A stretch of 45,174 nucleotides of DNA from Balneolaceae bacterium UBA1514 (GCA_002323515.1 DCQQ01000020.1:1-45174); one strand, 5' to 3'. Positions 29,979 through 37,781 are shown, numbered from the stretch's first letter. Numbers and translations: made by a program. The notes: a model not told the origin generated them from the letters alone.

Positions 29979-30926
29979 TTAATCCCGCGCCCACATCTTA
30001 CCAAACACAAAAGTAATCTGAATAGAACCTAAGAAATTCACAGGATCGTTAGAACGCTCGTAGGCATCTGGAATTTGATCTTGATCAACATCTACAATGA
30101 CCCCGTTTGAGCGTAGTGGTTCAAAAGGCTCCATGATTTGTATCCCATTGGGCATGTAATAGAAGGTATAGCCAAATTGAAAACTTTGAAGCTGTGCAAA
30201 GTTGTCCCCAAAATCGATGCCCAACACCCATTCACCTGTCATTGCAAGGGTTGTTTCGAGCTCATTCCAACTCTGAAACACATCATTCACTGGTTCATAG
30301 ACCAAAAACTCATTTACATTTGCTTCGCGAAAACCGTTTTCATTATAATCTTCAAAATAAGGCAACACAAACATCATCGCCCCGCCCAAGCTAACCGAAC
30401 TGTGCACCCGGAAATTGTCGGTAATTTGATTCGGGAAAAATCGTTTCTTGAGCCCCAAGGTTAGAGGAGTACTCAAGACGCGTTTGAATTTACTTGGCAC
30501 TACTCGGTTTCCAAAATAGTAATCAATGTACGTCTGTTCACTTGGATCTCGTACTCCACTCAAGCTTAGACTTACTAAGGCTTCAGTGTAGGGTCGTAAC
30601 GAACGTCGGTATTGCGCTCCAAGTTGGAGGCCAAAATCATTTAACCCGATTCGAACACCTAATCCTGAACGATAGCCTTCGTCAAACAAATTGAGAGTAA
30701 CATTTATACCTTCCAATTCAGGCTCACCAAATACGTACTCCTGCGCATTTTCGTTCGTCTGAGTCTGAGCTAATGATTGTTGAGACGCAAACACACTTAA
30801 CAACAATCCTACTATACATACCGAAAATAAAATAGGAACGGAAGTTGAGAGTCGTGAGTAAACTATTTTTGCTGTTAGCATTTCAAAAAATAGAGTTAGA
30901 TGGAAATCTCGAAGCGAAAAAAGCAT
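29979..30926 (-). CDS. Hypothetical outer-membrane protein
   Basis: Family not recognised. The product is up to 315 residues. A signal peptide ends near QQSLAQ, and an alternative ATG at 30881 would give a more compact signal. The mature part has alternating amphipathic strands (VTLNLFDEGYRSGLGVRIGL, LGLQLGAQYRRSL-like segments, QSFQFGYTFYYM) and ends in FVFGKMWARD, suggesting a small beta-barrel. No binding motif is visible. It is convergent with the HAD gene and divergent from the unknown gene ahead of prmC. Confidence 0.6.
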   Translation of the reverse strand: MLFSLRDFHLTLFFEMLTAKIVYSRLSTSVPILFSVCIVGLLLSVFASQQSLAQTQTNENAQEYVFGEPELEGINVTLNLFDEGYRSGLGVRIGLNDFGLQLGAQYRRSLRPYTEALVSLSLSGVRDPSEQTYIDYYFGNRVVPSKFKRVLSTPLTLGLKKRFFPNQITDNFRVHSSVSLGGAMMFVLPYFEDYNENGFREANVNEFLVYEPVNDVFQSWNELETTLAMTGEWVLGIDFGDNFAQLQSFQFGYTFYYMPNGIQIMEPFEPLRSNGVIVDVDQDQIPDAYERSNDPVNFLGSIQITFVFGKMWARD

Positions 30927-31017
30927 ATACTGCTTTCTTATGTTTGAACTAAAGAAACACTCCTGATAAGTTAATAGTTTAAAAGATCAAAGAATAAACG
31001 AAAAAAAATAGAATTTC

Positions 31018-31069
31018 TTATTGCCTTAAATACAGAACATGTTATTTTTTAACGGAAAATAGGCAATAA
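31018..31069. repeat. Intergenic inverted repeat TTATTGCCT/AGGCAATAA
   Basis: Perfect 9-base arms at 31018-31026 and 31061-31069 lie 34 bases apart in the 240-base gap ahead of the unknown gene that precedes prmC. The arms could be an operator pair or close a stem-loop in a leader. No protein or ligand is suggested by the sequence. Confidence 0.5.
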
Positions 31070-31165
31070 CCGACAGCAACTTTATTTTAAGCTACAATTG
31101 GTTTATTCTACGCCATCGAAAAAAAATACAGCGCACGTTTATTGTCTTTCAGAAAACCTAGTGGA

Positions 31166-31552
31166 ATGAATTCTCACAATACCTTTCTTATTTATGGCCC
31201 TTCGGCAACGTTACTCCGAATGGCTTCCAAATTATTTGAAAAGCACAAGCCCAAGTTTTTACATACTCGCAGCTTTGATGAACTCAAGCATACCCAATAT
31301 GTCGCAGTTTACGAAGAGTATGAAAAACAAATCAACTCCAGTGTCACCCTAACATGCATTGTGGAAAGTAACCCAAAGCAAACCAAGATCATCCTTAAAA
31401 AAACCGGCGGACGTATGGGTTTTAGAGGTAGCTCACTATACGAAGAGCGAAGCATGGATTCCCTAGTGAATGATTTCATATTTGATTTTGGAAAGCGCTA
31501 CGGCTTAACCGTACAAGAAGAAAAAGTTTCTGACGCTATCGGCGACGAATAA
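31166..31552 (+). CDS. Conserved-looking hypothetical protein ahead of prmC
   Basis: No family recognised. From the ATG at 31166 it is 128 residues; a TTG eight codons upstream is also possible. It is a compact soluble protein with LIYGPSATLLRMASKLFEKHKPKFLHTRSFDE at the start and a basic beta segment with RMGFRGSSLYEERS. It has no signal or membrane segment. Its TAA overlaps the prmC ATG as TAATG, so the two genes are almost certainly translationally coupled. A role linked to translation termination or to local housekeeping is a guess from that coupling alone. Confidence 0.65.
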   Translation: MNSHNTFLIYGPSATLLRMASKLFEKHKPKFLHTRSFDELKHTQYVAVYEEYEKQINSSVTLTCIVESNPKQTKIILKKTGGRMGFRGSSLYEERSMDSLVNDFIFDFGKRYGLTVQEEKVSDAIGDE

Positions 31553-32430
31553 TGCAAGATAGGTCATGGACGGTCCTCAGTATATTGGACTGGGGCACGG
31601 AATACTTTAAGCAAAAAGAGGTTCGCAATCCGCGATTTAGCATCGAGTGGTTGTTATCTCATGTGTTAGAAGTAAAACGCCTAGAATTGTATTTACTTTT
31701 TGAGCGCCCCCTCCACTCCACAGAATTAGAGCACCTACGTCCGATGGTTCAACGTCGCGGGAAACATGAACCACTACAGTACATAACGGGCAAGGTAGAT
31801 TTTTTCGGAATCGAACTATCGGTGGCTTCTGGGGTTTTAATCCCAAGGCCGGAGACCGAAGAGCTAGTTGAATATATTCTAGCCTCGCATGACAAAGATG
31901 CCCCTAAAAAACTAATCGACATAGGAACCGGCTCTGGCTGCATTGCCTTAGCCATAAAAAAGGAACGACCTAACTGGGAAGTATGGGCTACCGACCTCTC
32001 CGAATCCGCCCTGCGAGTCGCCCAACAAAACGGAAATGAAATCGGATTACAAGTGCATTGGTTTCAGGATAATGTTTTTGCCCCAGAGTTATTGCGCCAT
32101 CATCCCGAGCTTGCACACTCATATGATATTTTAGTTTCTAATCCTCCCTACATACTCAAAGAGGAATGGGAAGCCTTAGATCGAGAAGTACGTGAGTTCG
32201 AGCCAGAAGAAGCTCTGTTTTGTTGCTCTACCCATCGTATGTATTCCGCACTTGTCGAACATGCAAGGTCCCTGCTCCTTCCACACCATTCTCAGATGTA
32301 CTTTGAGGTTCACGAACAGTATGCCAATGAGGTTCAGAATATTTCAAAAGACTACGGATTCACCGCAGAAACTCGTCACGATTTAGCGGGTAAAGATCGG
32401 TTCGTAACAAGCACTCTTAGCTCATCCTAA
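31552..32430 (+). CDS. prmC: Peptide chain release factor N5-glutamine methyltransferase
   Basis: The 292-residue protein has the two-part PrmC layout. An N-terminal helical domain (about 1-85) binds the release factor, and a SAM-dependent methyltransferase domain shows DIGTGSGCIALAIK (motif I, about 123-136) and the catalytic NPPY in VSNPPYILKEEW (about 196-207). It methylates the Gln of the GGQ motif in RF1 and RF2, which raises termination efficiency. The upstream PRPETEEL segment is typical of the family. It starts within the preceding gene's stop (TAATG), and the presumed replication origin follows it. Confidence 0.93.
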   Translation: MQDRSWTVLSILDWGTEYFKQKEVRNPRFSIEWLLSHVLEVKRLELYLLFERPLHSTELEHLRPMVQRRGKHEPLQYITGKVDFFGIELSVASGVLIPRPETEELVEYILASHDKDAPKKLIDIGTGSGCIALAIKKERPNWEVWATDLSESALRVAQQNGNEIGLQVHWFQDNVFAPELLRHHPELAHSYDILVSNPPYILKEEWEALDREVREFEPEEALFCCSTHRMYSALVEHARSLLLPHHSQMYFEVHEQYANEVQNISKDYGFTAETRHDLAGKDRFVTSTLSSS

Positions 32431-32538
32431 AATGAGCCAAGCTGGCTGGGTCATTTAGCTACATCACATTCTTCACTAAGCGCCATAAATTACTCTCTAA
32501 CAAAGGACTCAAAAAGAATTTCATGATTTGCAAAAAAA

Positions 32539-32548
32539 TGTGGATAAC
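32539..32548 (+). promoter_or_regulatory. DnaA box 1
   Basis: TGTGGATAAC, the exact complement of the consensus TTATCCACA plus one base, on the prmC side of the presumed origin. Confidence 0.75.
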
Positions 32549-32612
32549 TTGTTGAAAAGTACTCGAAAAAATTCTAGCCTTAACGAAAACTATGAAAACA
32601 ACCTTGTTAAGG

Positions 32613-32633
32613 CAATATTACCCCAATATTACC
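32613..32633 (+). repeat. Tandem CAATATTACC pair in oriC
   Basis: Two copies of CAATATTACC at 32613-32622 and 32624-32633, one base apart, give an 11-base period, close to one helical turn. They may be low-affinity initiator sites or part of the unwinding element. Confidence 0.7.
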
Positions 32634-32702
32634 TGTCTTACTAAGTTTACAGTTGACTCAATATAAATACTGTTTTATATAGCTTTAAGGCTAATTATAA
32701 AC

Positions 32703-32712
32703 TGTGGATAAC
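32703..32712 (+). promoter_or_regulatory. DnaA box 2
   Basis: TGTGGATAAC, 21 bases upstream of a possible -7 element TAGGTTTG at 32733-32740, placing the box where it could repress dnaA transcription. Confidence 0.75.
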
Positions 32713-32716
32713 TTCA

Positions 32717-32752
32717 ACAAGTAGCTAACGATTAGGTTTGACAAGTAGCTAA
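32717..32752 (+). repeat. Direct repeat ACAAGTAGCTAA in oriC
   Basis: Identical 12-mers at 32717-32728 and 32741-32752. A related AATAGCTAAAT lies at 32790-32800, next to DnaA box 3. Spacing of the TAGCTAA core is 24 and 46 bases. Confidence 0.7.
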
Positions 32753-32801
32753 ATTATCATCATTTTCAATCCAAGAAAAAATCGCGCTAAATAGCTAAAT
32801 A

Positions 32802-32811
32802 TGTGGATAAC
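32802..32811 (+). promoter_or_regulatory. DnaA box 3
   Basis: TGTGGATAAC immediately after a TAGCTAAATA element, about 75 bases ahead of the dnaA start codon. Confidence 0.75.
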
Positions 32812-32884
32812 TCTAAAAAAGCGCAGACGGAGTAGATGAAACATGGATTTAATGATGTATATAACGTGTAGGAGGTCTTAAGCA

Positions 32885-34330
32885 TTGCAAACGGAATCGG
32901 CAGAGGTAACCTGGGAGAAGTGTCTCAGTATTATAAAGGACAATATTAGCTATCAAAAGTATAAATCTTGGTTTGAACCCATACGCGCTATAAGTCTATC
33001 AGAAAACACTCTAACTATTCAAGTACCTAGTCAGTTTTGGTATGAGTGGCTCGAAGAACATTACTATACTATGTTGCGCTCGACCCTATCCAAAGTCATG
33101 GGCGAACACGGTAAGCTTGAGTATTCTGTTGTCATGGAAAAATCTGATCTATATGAGCACAACAAATCAATACGACTTCCACAACGTTCTATGCCTCCGG
33201 TTCAAGACCAACATATTCAGAGTTATCCCGACTATTCTCCTGACAGAATAGAAAATCCCTTTGTTATTCCTGGAATTAGAAAAACTAAAATAGATTCCAA
33301 CTTAAATAGATCTTATGTTTTTGAACGCTATATAGAAGGTGACTGCAACCGCTTAGCCCGTTCCGCTGCCATGGCTATTTCTGACAACCCTGGTAGTAAT
33401 TCATTCAATCCTTTTTTTATTTATGGGCCTACCGGTCTAGGAAAAACTCACTTAGTCCAGAGTATTGGTAACCGAATTAAGCACAAATATGGGGACGAAA
33501 AATCAGTTCTCTATATCTCTTCTGAAGCATTTACTAATGAATTTGTGCATGCGATCCGAAACAACCGTGCTAGCGAATTCTCTATGTTTTACCGAAACAT
33601 CGATGTACTCATTGTAGATGACATCCAGTTTTTTAGTGGTAAAGAAAAAACTCAAGAAGAATTCTTTCACATCTTCAATGCGCTCCACCAAGATGGCAAG
33701 CAGATTATTTTAAGTAGTGACAGAGCGCCAAAGGATGTTCCCGACATTGAGGAGCGACTTATTTCTCGATTTAGTTGGGGGCTAAGTGCTGACCTGCAAA
33801 TGCCGGAGTACGAAACACGCTATGCTATACTAGAGCGTAAAGCAAACGACAATGGTATTGAAATCCCTGGCGATATACTGGAATTCATAGCTCACAATTT
33901 CAAATCCAATGTCCGGGATTTAGAAGGAGCCATTATAAAGCTGTTGGCCCATGCGTCTCTGCAAAACCTAGATGAAATTGATCTAGCCATGGCTAAGCGC
34001 GTTCTCAAGGATATGGTCAAGGATTCACACACACAGATTTCTATCGAATCCATTCAAAATTACGTCTGTGAATACTTTGGAATAGATACCAATAAAGTGC
34101 GTGAAAAAACCAGAAAACAAGAAATTGTGGAAGCGCGACAAATAGCCATGTACCTATCTAAACGTTTCACAAAATCTAGCCTCAAAACCATTGGCTTACA
34201 CTTTGGGGGACGAGATCATTCCACGGTAATTCACGCTATTTCAACCGTAGAAGAACGAATGACCACCAGCCCTAAACACAAGCGCATTCTAGAAGAACTG
34301 CACCAACGAATCGAAGTTGCTAGTCTATAA
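32885..34330 (+). CDS. dnaA: Chromosomal replication initiator protein DnaA
   Basis: The 481-residue protein contains all four DnaA domains. Domain I begins WEKCLSIIKDNISYQKYKSWF. The linker is about residues 90-135. The AAA+ domain has Walker A GPTGLGKTH (about 180-188) and Walker B VLIVDDIQFF. Domain IV carries the DNA-binding signature GGRDHSTVIHA near 445-455. The start is TTG at 32885, preceded at nine bases by a full AGGAGG (32870-32875). No ATG fits better, since domain I needs this start. The rare codon with a strong ribosome site may set DnaA dosage. It sits directly after the presumed oriC and may be autoregulated by boxes 2 and 3. Confidence 0.97.
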   Translation: MQTESAEVTWEKCLSIIKDNISYQKYKSWFEPIRAISLSENTLTIQVPSQFWYEWLEEHYYTMLRSTLSKVMGEHGKLEYSVVMEKSDLYEHNKSIRLPQRSMPPVQDQHIQSYPDYSPDRIENPFVIPGIRKTKIDSNLNRSYVFERYIEGDCNRLARSAAMAISDNPGSNSFNPFFIYGPTGLGKTHLVQSIGNRIKHKYGDEKSVLYISSEAFTNEFVHAIRNNRASEFSMFYRNIDVLIVDDIQFFSGKEKTQEEFFHIFNALHQDGKQIILSSDRAPKDVPDIEERLISRFSWGLSADLQMPEYETRYAILERKANDNGIEIPGDILEFIAHNFKSNVRDLEGAIIKLLAHASLQNLDEIDLAMAKRVLKDMVKDSHTQISIESIQNYVCEYFGIDTNKVREKTRKQEIVEARQIAMYLSKRFTKSSLKTIGLHFGGRDHSTVIHAISTVEERMTTSPKHKRILEELHQRIEVASL

Positions 34331-34377
34331 CAATTAGGCTCAGCTGTTACAAAGAGTTCAATCCAACGCCACGGCTC

Positions 34378-34755
34378 ATGGAGCATACCGACCTTCTTAC
34401 TCTAAAAGCCTTACGCTATCATGCTTTTCACGGAGTGCATGCCATCGAACGTGAGCAGGGCAATAGCTTTGAGGTGGATGTACTCTTTCGCGCGGAATTA
34501 CGCCAAGCTGGCGCCCATGACCAATTGGATCTAACCTTGGACTACGAAAAAGCCGAACAAATCGTTAGTGGCGTCATGTTTGGTCCCTCCGTTCATTTAA
34601 TCGAAAAACTCTGTGTGGACATCGGCGAGCAATTAATGAACACCTTCCTTCTGGTTGATGCGGTTCAGGTCGTGATTCGAAAACTCAACCCGCCTATTAA
34701 GGTCCCTACCGCTTATTCCGAAATAAGTATGCAGTGGCAACGATCTAGTAAGTAA
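34378..34755 (+). CDS. folB: Dihydroneopterin aldolase
   Basis: The 125-residue protein has the FolB opening LKALRYHAFHGVHAIEREQGNSFEVDV (about 7-33), with the His/Gly-rich turn and the Glu near ERE that contact the pterin. The C-terminus carries VIRKLNPPIK with the family's catalytic Lys region. FolB cleaves 7,8-dihydroneopterin to 6-hydroxymethyl-dihydropterin in folate synthesis. The product is the substrate of FolK, whose gene starts six bases after this stop, so the two steps are encoded in series. Confidence 0.92.
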   Translation: MEHTDLLTLKALRYHAFHGVHAIEREQGNSFEVDVLFRAELRQAGAHDQLDLTLDYEKAEQIVSGVMFGPSVHLIEKLCVDIGEQLMNTFLLVDAVQVVIRKLNPPIKVPTAYSEISMQWQRSSK

Positions 34756-34761
34756 GTACAA

Positions 34762-35334
34762 GTGAGTAAAAATAGTCCGCATAGTACTCCGGATAGCGTT
34801 CACTCTGAGCCGGTATCGATGAACCCAAGAGCGGAAGATTCTGCACAATCTGTTTTTATAGCTCTAGGGTCAAATGAAGGTGATTCCACTGCACATCTAA
34901 CACAAGCTCGATTATTCCTTCAAGAAATTAGTACTTCGCCTATACGAGCTTCCCGAGTCTACCAAACAGAACCCATTGGCCCCTCTGACGACGACTTTCT
35001 AAATGCGGTTATCCATATTGGCTGGGAAGGCAGCCCAGAGTCTTTGCTCGAACGGTTAAAAGAACAAGAACGAATACAAGGCCGCCCCTCTCGCTATCCC
35101 AAATGGACTTCCAGAACCTTGGATTTGGATATCATAGATTTCGGCGGGCTCATTCTGAACAATGACCGCCTACATCTCCCCCATCCTGCCGCTGCAAAAC
35201 GATTATTTGTCCTACTACCCCTTTACGATTTGGCTCCTGAATGGCATGAGCCAGTAAACAAGAAAGCTATCTCAGAACTAATCCATCAAGCTCCAGAAAT
35301 GAGGATTGAAGTAGGTGCATGGCAATGGGAATAG
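34762..35334 (+). CDS. folK: 2-amino-4-hydroxy-6-hydroxymethyldihydropteridine pyrophosphokinase
   Basis: HPPK transfers pyrophosphate from ATP to hydroxymethyl-dihydropterin. The core starts at VFIALGSNEGD. It continues with SRVYQTEPIGPSDDDFLNAV, the catalytic loop with RYPKWTSRTLDLDIIDFGG (two Asp bind Mg) and LHLPHPAAAKRLFVLLPL. The start taken is GTG at 34762, giving 190 residues. An ATG at 34819 (MNPRAEDS) would still include the whole domain, and the roughly 30 N-terminal residues before the core are low complexity, so either is possible. It lies in tight series with folB and the deoxynucleoside kinase gene. Confidence 0.92.
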   Translation: MSKNSPHSTPDSVHSEPVSMNPRAEDSAQSVFIALGSNEGDSTAHLTQARLFLQEISTSPIRASRVYQTEPIGPSDDDFLNAVIHIGWEGSPESLLERLKEQERIQGRPSRYPKWTSRTLDLDIIDFGGLILNNDRLHLPHPAAAKRLFVLLPLYDLAPEWHEPVNKKAISELIHQAPEMRIEVGAWQWE

Positions 35335-35348
35335 TGTTAGTTTAGGTT

Positions 35349-35987
35349 ATGCAGGTTGAACCAAGATTTATCGCAATAGAAGGGGTTATTGGTGCAGGGA
35401 AAACCACCCTAGCTCAGATGCTTTCCCAGCGCCGTCAGGCTAGATTGGTACTCGAAGAATTTGAGGATAACCCCTTTTTACCGAAGTTTTATGAGGACAG
35501 AGAACGCTATGCTTTTCAAACACAGTTAGCCTTTCTGGCCAGCCGTTTTCGCCAACAACAAAACATGATGAGCCAAGATCTTTTTCACACCATGACAGTA
35601 TCGGACTATATTTTTGAAAAAGACCGAATATTTGCACGTTTAAACCTCGATACTGATGAATTAGCCCTTTATGATTCCATCTTTTCCATCATGACGGGTA
35701 TCGCTGCTCAACCTGATTTGGTGGTTTTTTTACAATCCACGGTAGAACGGCTCATGCAAAATATAGACCAACGAGGCAGAGAGTATGAGCAACATATCAC
35801 ACCAGAATATCTTAGAGACCTAAATGAGGCATACAATCATTTTTTTTATCATTATCAAAGAAGCCCTGTGGTGTTCATTAACGTAAGTGATGTAGATTTT
35901 GTTAAAAACCCCGAGCAACTTTTGTATATTGAAAAGCAATTATTCGAGCGCCCTATATTAGATAATATGCATATACATTTATCGTAA
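35349..35987 (+). CDS. Deoxynucleoside kinase
   Basis: The 212-residue protein belongs to the deoxyadenosine/deoxycytidine/deoxyguanosine kinase family. The P-loop is EGVIGAGKTTLAQML (about 10-24). FLASRFRQQQ and the DRS-like DYIFEKDRIFARLNL are substrate-site segments. DLVVFLQ and the lid RQ-type region QRGREYEQHITPEYL follow. It salvages deoxynucleosides by 5'-phosphorylation; which base it prefers cannot be read off. It follows folK by 14 bases and probably belongs to the dnaA-folB-folK transcript. Confidence 0.88.
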   Translation: MQVEPRFIAIEGVIGAGKTTLAQMLSQRRQARLVLEEFEDNPFLPKFYEDRERYAFQTQLAFLASRFRQQQNMMSQDLFHTMTVSDYIFEKDRIFARLNLDTDELALYDSIFSIMTGIAAQPDLVVFLQSTVERLMQNIDQRGREYEQHITPEYLRDLNEAYNHFFYHYQRSPVVFINVSDVDFVKNPEQLLYIEKQLFERPILDNMHIHLS

Positions 35988-36008
35988 AATTGAGAATCTT
36001 CGCTATTT

Positions 36009-36287
36009 ATGACTTTTAAGCTGCTACTATTTTTCTTCTTAATCTGGGTTTTCTTTCGATTTGTGGGAAGAATTTTTTTACCCTTGGCTATTTTTCGTAA
36101 AGCTGTAAAAAATGCCCGAAATCAACAGCCCTATAATAATAATCCGTTTTCAGGAAACGGTGGGAGAAAAAAAGATTTTTCAGCTATTCAAGATGCAGAA
36201 TTCGAGGATTTAAGTGAATCAGAACCAGCTGCTAAGGATAAGGATGGAGCCAAGGAGGCATCCACAGGAACCAGTAATAACACCTAA
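36009..36287 (+). CDS. Small membrane protein, DUF4834-like
   Basis: The 92-residue protein has one hydrophobic helix (LLLFFFLIWVFFRFVGRIFLPL, about 4-25), a basic stretch, then a low-complexity acidic tail. Small proteins of this shape in Bacteroidota are often labelled DUF4834; that label is from memory. No activity can be inferred. It lies 21 bases after the kinase gene and 28 bases before the TPR protein gene on the same strand. Confidence 0.65.
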   Translation: MTFKLLLFFFLIWVFFRFVGRIFLPLAIFRKAVKNARNQQPYNNNPFSGNGGRKKDFSAIQDAEFEDLSESEPAAKDKDGAKEASTGTSNNT

Positions 36288-36315
36288 TAGTACAACGACC
36301 TAAACAAGCAATAAC

Positions 36316-36867
36316 ATGAATATTGAAGAAAAACTAAGCCGCGGCTTCGAACTACTCCAAGAAAAAGACATCGACCATAGCTTAGATATCGCTAGAGAGG
36401 TCCAAAAAGAAGCGCCCGATACCCCAGAAGGGTACTATCTTGAGGCGCTAATCATGCAGCAGCTAAATCAGATGGATATTAGTTTTTCGTGCATTAATAA
36501 GGCCATCGAGCGATCCGATAATAACGGGGTTTATTTGAATCTGAGGGGTCATATACACATGATGAAGGAAGATTTGGAGAAAGCGGAAGCGGATTTTGAT
36601 ACAGCTATAGAATCTAGTGATCTTGCAGCAGCTCACCGGAATAAAGTGATGATTATGTTAATGACTGACCGTGGAGCAGATGCCGTAAATTATTTGATAG
36701 GGCGAATAAAAGCCGAGCCAAGAGATGCGGAAAATTGGATACTGATGGGTGATATGATTATGAAAGGTGGTCAAAATGATAAAGCTCGCACTTATTATGA
36801 GCAGGCAATTAAGATCGATCCAGATAATGAATATGCCCAACGACAGTTGCTAGAAATAGACGGATAA
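36316..36867 (+). CDS. TPR-repeat protein
   Basis: The 183-residue protein is soluble, with about five tetratricopeptide-like repeats. Examples are PEGYYLEALIMQQLNQMDIS, YLNLRGHIHMMKEDLEKAEA and ENWILMGDMIMKGGQNDKAR followed by TYYEQAIKIDPDNEYA. The last is a near-ideal TPR. There is no signal peptide and no enzyme domain, so it is a protein-protein adaptor. It ends the plus-strand run that begins at dnaA. A T-rich stretch follows its stop but I see no hairpin. Confidence 0.82.
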   Translation: MNIEEKLSRGFELLQEKDIDHSLDIAREVQKEAPDTPEGYYLEALIMQQLNQMDISFSCINKAIERSDNNGVYLNLRGHIHMMKEDLEKAEADFDTAIESSDLAAAHRNKVMIMLMTDRGADAVNYLIGRIKAEPRDAENWILMGDMIMKGGQNDKARTYYEQAIKIDPDNEYAQRQLLEIDG

Positions 36868-36882
36868 GTTGCTGCCTCTTTT

Positions 36883-36914
36883 TTGATTTTTGTCTTATGG
36901 GGTATTTATTTTTG
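36883..36914 (+). promoter_or_regulatory. Bacteroidota-type promoter for the broken Spy-like gene
   Basis: TTG at 36883-36885 is followed by 21 bases and then TATTTTTG at 36907-36914, matching TTG-N19-21-TAnnTTTG. Transcription would start near 36921 and leave a leader of about 110 bases before the ATG at 37032. Confidence 0.6.
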
Positions 36915-37031
36915 AGGCAAACGTATTTTTAGGAGCAGATTGTATTAGGGGTACAAGCTTTTACATGTGTAATAATACCAAGGCAGTGCTCTTGCCGTTT
37001 TCAGAGCATACCCTTAATTAATTGAAAGACC

Positions 37032-37714
37032 ATGTATAAACAACCCACTTCCCCATCTTATTTTTCCTTCCATACAAGCTTTTTTATAGGTTTTTTGGTT
37101 TATTTCTAGTGAGTTGTACAGTTTTATTTGCCCAGGAAAAAAACTCACGTACATACCAACATGAAACTGAAGAAATGGTTCATAAGCGTGGTCAGCAGTC
37201 AGGGCGATCTATCCAAAATCAACGAGGGATGCAAAACCATTAAGGAAATAGAAAGGATGATTCGAGCTTACCAAGACTAGAAAAATTTATGGAGCTTGAA
37301 ACAGAGCTCATGGCCGAACAATTTAAGCTAACCAAAGAACAGGTAGAAGTACTAACCGCTACCCAAGCTGGATTAGTTGAAAAGTATAGAAAGGCCCGTT
37401 TAGAATTTGAAAAAGAGGTGCAAGTCAAGCGGGAAGAAATGAATCTTCGGAGAGAATCTATGCGGAAAATTCACCAAGAAAACCCTGAAGCAAAGCCGTC
37501 AAGAGAAGTTCGTGAGGCTATGCAAAAGGCGTTGAAAAACGAACGTGAAAATCTTGAGAAGGACTTTATAGAAGCAAATAGAGCAATGATGAGCGAATTC
37601 CAAAAAGATCGAATGCTCATGATGTTCGACGTATTAAGTGATGTGCAATATCGTGGTTATTTAGAACAGCGTGAGGCTATGCGTAAAGAGATCCGGTCTA
37701 AGCGTACTAGATAG
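37032..37714 (+). pseudogene. Spy/LTxxQ-like periplasmic protein gene, broken by a frameshift and a stop
   Basis: An ATG at 37032 begins a signal-peptide-like frame (MYKQPTSPSYFSFHTSFFIG) that ends at TAG 37107. Moving to another frame near the T-run at 37091-37096 continues it as FLVSCTVLFAQEKNS, a plausible end of signal peptide, and on through HETEEMVHKRG. That second frame hits TAA at 37241. After the stop the same frame resumes as GNRKDDSSLPRLEKF and runs into the 141-residue helical ORF at 37289. One base indel plus one CAA-to-TAA type change would explain everything. This is either a decaying gene or two assembly errors. Confidence 0.6.
37289..37714 (+). CDS. Helical Spy/LTxxQ-like protein, mature part without signal
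   Basis: The open 141-residue frame is almost wholly helical and charged (LTKEQVEVLTATQAGLVEKYRKARLEFEKEV, then REVREAMQKALKNERENL). It contains the L-T-x-x-Q pattern (LTKEQ at about 14-18) seen in Spy/CpxP-type periplasmic proteins. Met1 follows no clear ribosome site and there is no signal peptide. The true start was probably in the upstream frame (see the overlapping pseudogene). If translated as it stands, it would remain in the cytoplasm. Confidence 0.5.
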   Translation: MELETELMAEQFKLTKEQVEVLTATQAGLVEKYRKARLEFEKEVQVKREEMNLRRESMRKIHQENPEAKPSREVREAMQKALKNERENLEKDFIEANRAMMSEFQKDRMLMMFDVLSDVQYRGYLEQREAMRKEIRSKRTR

Positions 37715-37737
37715 TATTCGCATTTACCGAAGTACCT

Positions 37738-37769
37738 TTGCGGTTTCTGCTAAGAAAGCAGTATATTTG
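37738..37769 (+). promoter_or_regulatory. Bacteroidota-type promoter of tRNA-Leu
   Basis: TTG at 37738-37740, a 21-base spacer, then TATATTTG at 37762-37769, matches the group's housekeeping promoter. The tRNA begins 13 bases after it. Confidence 0.75.
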
Positions 37770-37781
37770 TAGCCCTATTTA

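Larger units (their letters stand above)
32431..32884. other. oriC: Probable replication origin (oriC)
   Basis: A 454-base AT-rich gap directly upstream of dnaA. It has three matches to the DnaA box TGTGGATAAC, all in the same orientation, at 32539, 32703 and 32802. A tandem pair of CAATATTACC lies at 32613-32633 (11-base period). The element TAGCTAA recurs at 32722, 32746 and 32792, twice inside the 12-mer ACAAGTAGCTAA. The stretch 32640-32700 is AT-rich and suits strand opening. A small GCTCAT/ATGAGC hairpin (32420-32437) overlaps the prmC stop. The location by dnaA, together with the boxes, is the classic oriC arrangement. Strand asymmetry could not be checked in so short a window. Confidence 0.75.
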
